A stretch of DNA of 64,000 nucleotides from Tetrastigma voinierianum (Eukaryota; Streptophyta; Magnoliopsida; Vitales; Vitaceae): positions 1-64,000 of the forward strand of contig JAEQBH010005412.1 in NCBI GenBank assembly GCA_016808115.1. The letters are read 5' to 3'. Below the pieces are notes generated by a model. That model was not told the DNA's origin. It saw only the letters and a list, made by a program, of their open reading frames with translations, and did not search any database. The position numbers and the translations under genes were made by a program. The stretch's first letter is position 1; every line of letters starts with the position of its first letter. Below, piece after piece: positions 59,106-64,000 of this stretch.

Positions 59106-59805
59106 TTACAGAACTTGTAGGGAATTTTAACTCAGAGAATTGTAGAAAAAGAGATTAGATAGAATTGTAAAGTATGTGAAAATAAAAAAAATGTAGAGGT
59201 ATTTATAGAAAATCATTTGTAAATCATTTACTTATTTACCCTTAAAAGTAGTTGTTATATAGTTGAAATGATTATTATAGGCATTAGACATGAAAAGTAG
59301 TATTAAGGAGTGATTTACTTATTTATCCTTCAAACTAGCCATTATATAGTTGTAAGGGGGGCTATTATAGATATTTCACATGCAAAAGACTTTTTTATCC
59401 CTCAAACTAGTTGTTATATAGTTGTTGAGAGGGGTATTATTGACAATTTTATATGCAAAAGGAGAATTGACATAGTAGGAGGGCTGTGCCTGCCCACATG
59501 GTGGGCATGGTGGGCTCAGCCGCGGCCAGAGCTGGCGCATGTACGTGGGCTGCTTTCGACCCAACCTGACTCGTTCCTTTTGGGCCGTGCCGGCCTAGCT
59601 TTATTCTGATCTTTAGGCCATGTCGGCCAACTATCTTTTTTTGGTCGAACCCTGACCCAGTAAGAGCGACTGGCACATTTGGATAAGGTCTACAATTACA
59701 AACCAAGTATAATTTTTTTTTAAAAAAGAGTGATTTAATGACAAAACAAAAATTTAATATGGAGTCGACTGCTTGCATGCGCGCTACCGCGACCCCGTTA
59801 GCGCA

Positions 59806-60368
59806 TTTCGTAGGGCTTATGGGCGTGTCGGGCGATCATTTGACATGCATGGGCTAGCCCGTTTACACGTTGACCCGTTAAGCCCACGCAAAGTTGGGTC
59901 GAGCTGGCCCAACACAGCTTATTGGACAGGTTTACGTGTACCCTCCCTAGTTAAATTCTTTTACAAAATATATTCTTAATTCTTTTGCATAAAAACTCTA
60001 TGCATCAAGATTCAAGAGCACCTCTCCTAAATCGAAGATCCATTGAGACCTCCATCGGACGGTTGAGAGCCACCTGAGCGGTCCCTTTATAAGTAAGCTA
60101 CAAAAGTTAATCAGCCCATCTCTCAACTATTTTGAGGTCATAAATCAATTTTTTCTTGGTGAGCTAGCACGGCTCGTCTGCACGGCTCGCCGAGCTTATG
60201 GACCATGCAGTGCCAATCATTTAACATGCATGGGCCAACCCGTTTGCACGTTGACATGTTAAGCCCCCGCAAAGTTGAGCCGAGTCAGTCCGGCACGACC
60301 TATTGGACAAGTCTACACTCCCTAGTTAAATTCTTTTACAAAATATCTTTTTATTCTTTTACATAAAC
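59806..60368 (+). repeat. Direct duplication, copies 59806-59997 and 60185-60368
   Basis: Both copies run from 'gggcttatg' or 'gagcttatgg' through 'catgcatgggc', 'cacgttgac', 'gcaaagttg', 'ttattggaca' or 'tattggacaa' to 'ccctagttaaattcttttac'. The units are about 185-190 bp and separated by about 187 bp. The GC-rich wording ('ggcacggccc' style) matches the ends of hAT-type elements, so they may be subterminal repeats of the neighbouring hAT. No gene is present. Confidence 0.55.
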
Positions 60369-60669
60369 CTCCCAACTCTTGGTTGTCATAAAGGAATGCG
60401 CGAAAAAACCATAGAAATATGAGGCATATTAGATTATTCTAACTAAAATGAATTCAATATTAAAATTTAAAAATAAATAAGCAAAATAACACGTACTCGT
60501 CCAAAACATGGACTTTAATATGGTAATTGTTAGAAATTGTATGGAGCCGGTACATGAAACTAGGCCACAGATCATCCAAAAGTTTCGCAAGTTCTTCATA
60601 TGCATGTGTATATTTTTAATGCTTCTGTGGATCCTTCATCATATGCTTTTCTTGCATCCTATAAAAAAT

Positions 60670-62270
60670 TTAGAATAAAATCAATTGGTTCCTTATAATC
60701 AAACCATTAAATTCAAATTGAAATGTGAATCTAACCTCATTCACATGTACGACCACATTTCTGCTGAATATTAGGAAATTGTAGGATCCCCAACCTATTT
60801 CTCGGGCCTTTTGCTTAACTTTCTCAAGGTGAGGGTTAGCATGCTTCTCCAAATTCAGAATCCAGCTTGGGGTGCGTAATGCATTTATATCATTCACGAC
60901 TTTCTTACGATTCGTGGTATATTCTAGCATCGTTTTAGCCTGTACCAAGTACAACAGCCTACCTTGAGGTCCCAAAAAAATTGGGTGACTATCAATATTT
61001 GATAATATATTTTTCCTGCATACAAGGAAAATATTAGGGTCCTCTAAAACATAAATTAAATTAAAAAGCGCAGATTAACCAATTTTAATTAATAATCTCT
61101 TACCTTTTAGATTTGGTGTTACCTTCCATAAAGTACATGAATAGTTCAAGAACATATGGTTTCGCCTTTCCAGTGAAGATGCCCTCTATCATTGATTTAA
61201 AATTACTGTTGTCATTTCCACCACTATGAGCAGAAGGACCTCCACCACCAGGAACTCTTCCACTAGCAGCAGCAGAAGTACCACCACCACCAGCAGAAGT
61301 GCCACCACCAGCAGCTCTCATGTTTGCTAGTTTAGCTCTCCCCTTGCTTATGACAACACTCTTGATGCTGAAAGTTTCACGGAATGTCCCTAATTGAGCA
61401 GTGTCTTCCTCAATCTCAGCAAGGTAACGGAGGCCTCTAAGTACATCCCTGCACAATTTGGAATACATATCAAAAATCAATATTTTTAAATGTTTAAAAC
61501 TCAAAACGACATAAATATGAAAGTCTTCTCACCCACTGAAGAAATTATAGAAAAGCCTTTGTTAGATTACCCTCCTTCACGAACTCATTGACCTTCAACC
61601 ATTCTTCAAAGGTGGTATCAAAATGTTCATAAACCAACAAGTTTGAGTCTTCCTTTTCCCTTCCGCTTTCGCTACATGAAATGCCCGTAATAGTTTTAAG
61701 ATGTATTACGAATCGAGTTTTGATCTTTGATCCTTATGAGAAAATAAAGAATCCTATCCCTAACTTCTTTTGCCTGTTGAGATAGTCATTGCGTGACCAA
61801 TCTTGTCAATCTTTGCCTTATTAAAGTCCCCCGTCTTCTTTTCAGATCTGTTATAAAAAAACCGCAATTTTGGGTGATGGAATATACTTGGCTTGCAAAA
61901 ACATGTTAGTTAAATTACACAAAAAAATGTAATATCCACTTTTTTTTTTTAAATCCAAAAAGAATAAATAGATTCTAGGAAACATATATAATTGCTAATG
62001 TGACAATAATGTCACAGATGTAAATATAACCATGGTTCACCATGAAAAAACTAAAAAATGAACCAAATTTATTAAAATAAATAAATTTTCATTTTTTTCA
62101 TCTAAGTTAAACAGACCATGCAAAAAAATTTAACATATGGGCTTTTTATAGGTAAAATTAATGGATATTGCAAAAACTAAAAAAAGAAGAAACATTACCG
62201 TTGATTTTGCATCCATCGTAACTCTCTCAAGCTTGGATCGATTAGTGATATAACGATGGTCCAATATACT
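60670..62270 (-). pseudogene. Kinase-KEN (IRE1-like) gene remnant, pseudokinase, minus strand
   Basis: At least four exons read on the minus strand. One (about 62265-62200) gives ISLIDPSLRELRWMQNQR. Another (61720-61535) gives IHLKTITGIS then SNLLVYEHFDTTFEEWL, the beta4-beta5 and hinge of a protein kinase. The exon 61448-61104 (acceptor gtgcag, donor GTAAGA) has VLRGLRYLAEI, then SVVISKGRAKLANM where HRDLKP.N and DFG would be, so both catalytic motifs are missing. It continues with MIEGIFTGKAKPYVLELFMY. The exon 61015-60735 has IDSHPIFLGPQGRLLYL and YNFLIFSRNVVVHVNE, resembling the HP.F....RL.FL entry and RN..H end of the KEN ribonuclease domain of IRE1 and RNase L. A Gly/Ala/Ser-rich insert from a CCACCAGCAG-type repeat splits the kinase lobe. 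The 5' end and the N-lobe glycine loop were not found. The kinase assignment is firmer than the KEN assignment. Confidence 0.5.
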
Positions 62271-63907
62271 ACAATAATTAAAAATAATAATAATTAGTTT
62301 TGACTTAGGAATTTTAAGGAAGCGAGTTTTGACTTTTTGGAATTAAAAAAAAAAAAAAAGAAATTTGATTTTTCTTTAAAACAAAAAAAAAAAGAGGAAT
62401 TTGGTTTTGTAATTTGATAAAACGAAATTTTATTTAGGAAAATTTTAAAAAAAGAAGAGAGACTTTGGAGAATTAAATGAATGTGAATTTTTATTTTTTG
62501 AAATTAAAGAAAATAAAATTTGAATTTATAAAATTTAGAAAATTAGATTTAATTTTGAAATATGGATATAATAATATTTTTAAAATTAGAATTTGAATAA
62601 ATGGAATATATAATAATAATAATAGCTCAAGGTTTTTTTGGAAATTGGAATTTTAAAAAAGAAACAAGAAATTTAAGTTTAAAAAGGGTATAATCTCCTT
62701 TGAAAAATATTGTAAAAAAGAATAACAATAATCAAGGTGAGAAGTTCGAAGACATTCTTTTAAAGGTGGATATTTTTTTTCTTGTTAATCATTAATATAA
62801 GATATTGGTGATGATGAATATAATATAGGAAAATATTGAAGAATTAAGTTAATAATATGCCAAAAATAGTTAACCCTACGGAATTAATATGCAATGGAAT
62901 ATAAAATATGCAAATACATAATTAATAGAAATATCTAATATGCAAATACAAAGTTAATATCTATTATTAATATGCTCATGAAATGAGTTAATAATGAGCA
63001 TGAGAAGATATAGTAATAGGGTAAATGTGATAAAAATAATATATGGTAAGAAGATAAGGGCAATTTATGATAATAATAATGATTTGCAAATTAACACGGC
63101 TATAGTATAAATATGTCACAAGATATTTACTAAGAAAATTTCAAATCTGTAAAAGGGCAATTATTTATTTGTTAGCAAAGGTAATAGCAATAATATACAA
63201 ATTAGGCAAATAATAACATATACAAATTTATATGGTAATTAATGATAATGACTATAAATATGGCAGACAAATAATGGCACCAAAATCTTGAAAAAAGAGA
63301 GACAAGAATCAAAACTACATTAAAAAATAAAAGAAATCTAAACTTACAAAAGAAATGGAAAAACATATCTAAAAAAATTATTTCCTACGTCTATAAAAAA
63401 AATCTATGTAAAAAAAATCTGAATCAAATAAATAAAAAGATATCTATGTCTTAAAAAAAACTAGAAAAATCTAGATCCCAAAATATAATTTGCAGAAGTA
63501 AAAAAATAAGTGCTTTTACTAGAAAATTGTTGATGAAAGATCTTCTTATTGTAGGTAAGTTAACCACATTCCATTCTCATTAGATTCAAAATCTTTCATG
63601 GAGGAAGAAGAATTGGAGAGGAAGCAAGTGATCTTTATTCAAACCGTAACCAATTTCATATGAAAAATCCCTGCCCAAAATGTTAAAATAAAATAAGAAA
63701 TTAAACACCTCAACCAATATCAGTTGCTTCAATTGCATTTAAGTAGTTAGCAAATGAATTTCTAAAGCAAATTATCAATTATCTATCTACATTTGATTCA
63801 GGAGGTTTTTGAATATCATTAAAAAACTTTTCTTTAATGAATATTGGAATAAAAAGTTAGAAGTGAAGAAAGTGAATACATCAAAGCTGTTTCATCTTAA
63901 TAGTTAA

Positions 63908-63911
<4 letters not shown>
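62271..63911. other. AT-rich stretch, no gene seen
   Basis: The stretch is dominated by A-runs and short 'aaaatttgaattt'-type repeats. The T-rich minus strand upstream of the kinase remnant shows no obvious promoter. No coding frames with homology are seen. Confidence 0.55.

Positions 63912-63970
<59 letters not shown>
63912..63970. repeat. (AT)n microsatellite near window end
   Basis: An uninterrupted AT dinucleotide run of about 29 units; the window ends 30 bases later. Confidence 0.9.
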
Positions 63971-63972
<2 letters not shown>

Positions 63973-64000
63973 TATACTACTCTTCTATATATATCATTAA

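Larger units (their letters stand above)
56790..59480 (+). mobile_element. hAT element remnant with long inverted repeats
   Basis: Arms of about 600 bp (56790-57410 and, reversed, 58860-59480) share 'aaaattgtcaataataccc', 'caactatataac', 'gcttcatcaagatat' and 'ttgaaaaccttgactat'. Each arm has about three tandem units of 75-90 bp with 'caacaactatataac'. Between them lie a BED zinc finger and part of a hAT transposase on the plus strand. The arms are far longer than normal hAT TIRs (10-25 bp) and include the transposase start, so a secondary inverted duplication is likely. Confidence 0.7.

Overview
This window looks like intergenic chromosome sequence from a plant, most likely a eudicot. It is AT-rich and full of homopolymers, and transposable elements (TEs) make up most of what can be recognised. 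The species cannot be read from the sequence. I see no intact cellular gene. The only non-TE coding candidates are a small secreted-peptide-like ORF near 2.2 kb and a decayed multi-exon kinase-KEN (IRE1-like) relic on the minus strand at 60.7-62.3 kb.

Layout. 0-5.4 kb: AT-rich DNA with tRNA-derived SINEs and a PIF/Harbinger-type MITE whose empty site sits in a neighbouring duplicate. 5.45-15.3 kb: the 3' end of a LINE (zinc-binding domain plus RNase H), split first by a solo Ty3-type LTR (family A) and then by a Ty1/copia element with a perfect 5-bp target-site duplication (TSD), AGTGG. 15.8-21.8 kb: a SINE broken by a family A solo LTR (TSD TATTC), which holds a second copy in reverse, which holds a third. 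23.24-39.28 kb: one Mutator-like element (MULE) with about 330-bp terminal inverted repeats (TIRs) and a 10-bp TSD. It carries a transposase (+) and a convergent GRF zinc-finger gene (-). A 10.5-kb Ty3/gypsy element (TSD GCAAT/GCAAC) splits the transposase, and that element's own downstream LTR holds a 1.16-kb LTR-like insertion with a CGTTG duplication.

40.05-43.4 kb: an internally deleted copia element with two 687-bp LTRs. 44.5-51.1 kb: a 2.4-kb AT-rich segment present twice in direct orientation, the second copy enlarged by about 0.69 kb. 51.1-54.0 kb: a minus-strand LINE (endonuclease, then reverse transcriptase) and a second 5' fragment of the same family. 55.0 kb: a 171-bp perfect-TIR element. 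56.8-59.5 kb: a hAT transposase remnant whose 5' end, start codon included, is repeated in reverse at the other end. 59.8-60.4 kb: a GC-richer direct duplication. 62.3-64 kb: AT-rich DNA ending in an (AT)n tract.

The genes do not form a pathway. The window records successive insertions, and their order can be read from the nesting: LINE before the family A LTR and copia; SINE before A2 before A4 before A3; MULE before gypsy before the 1.16-kb insertion. The most notable points are the two-gene convergent MULE, the three-deep LTR-in-LTR nest, the inverted hAT 5' end, and the pseudokinase-KEN relic.
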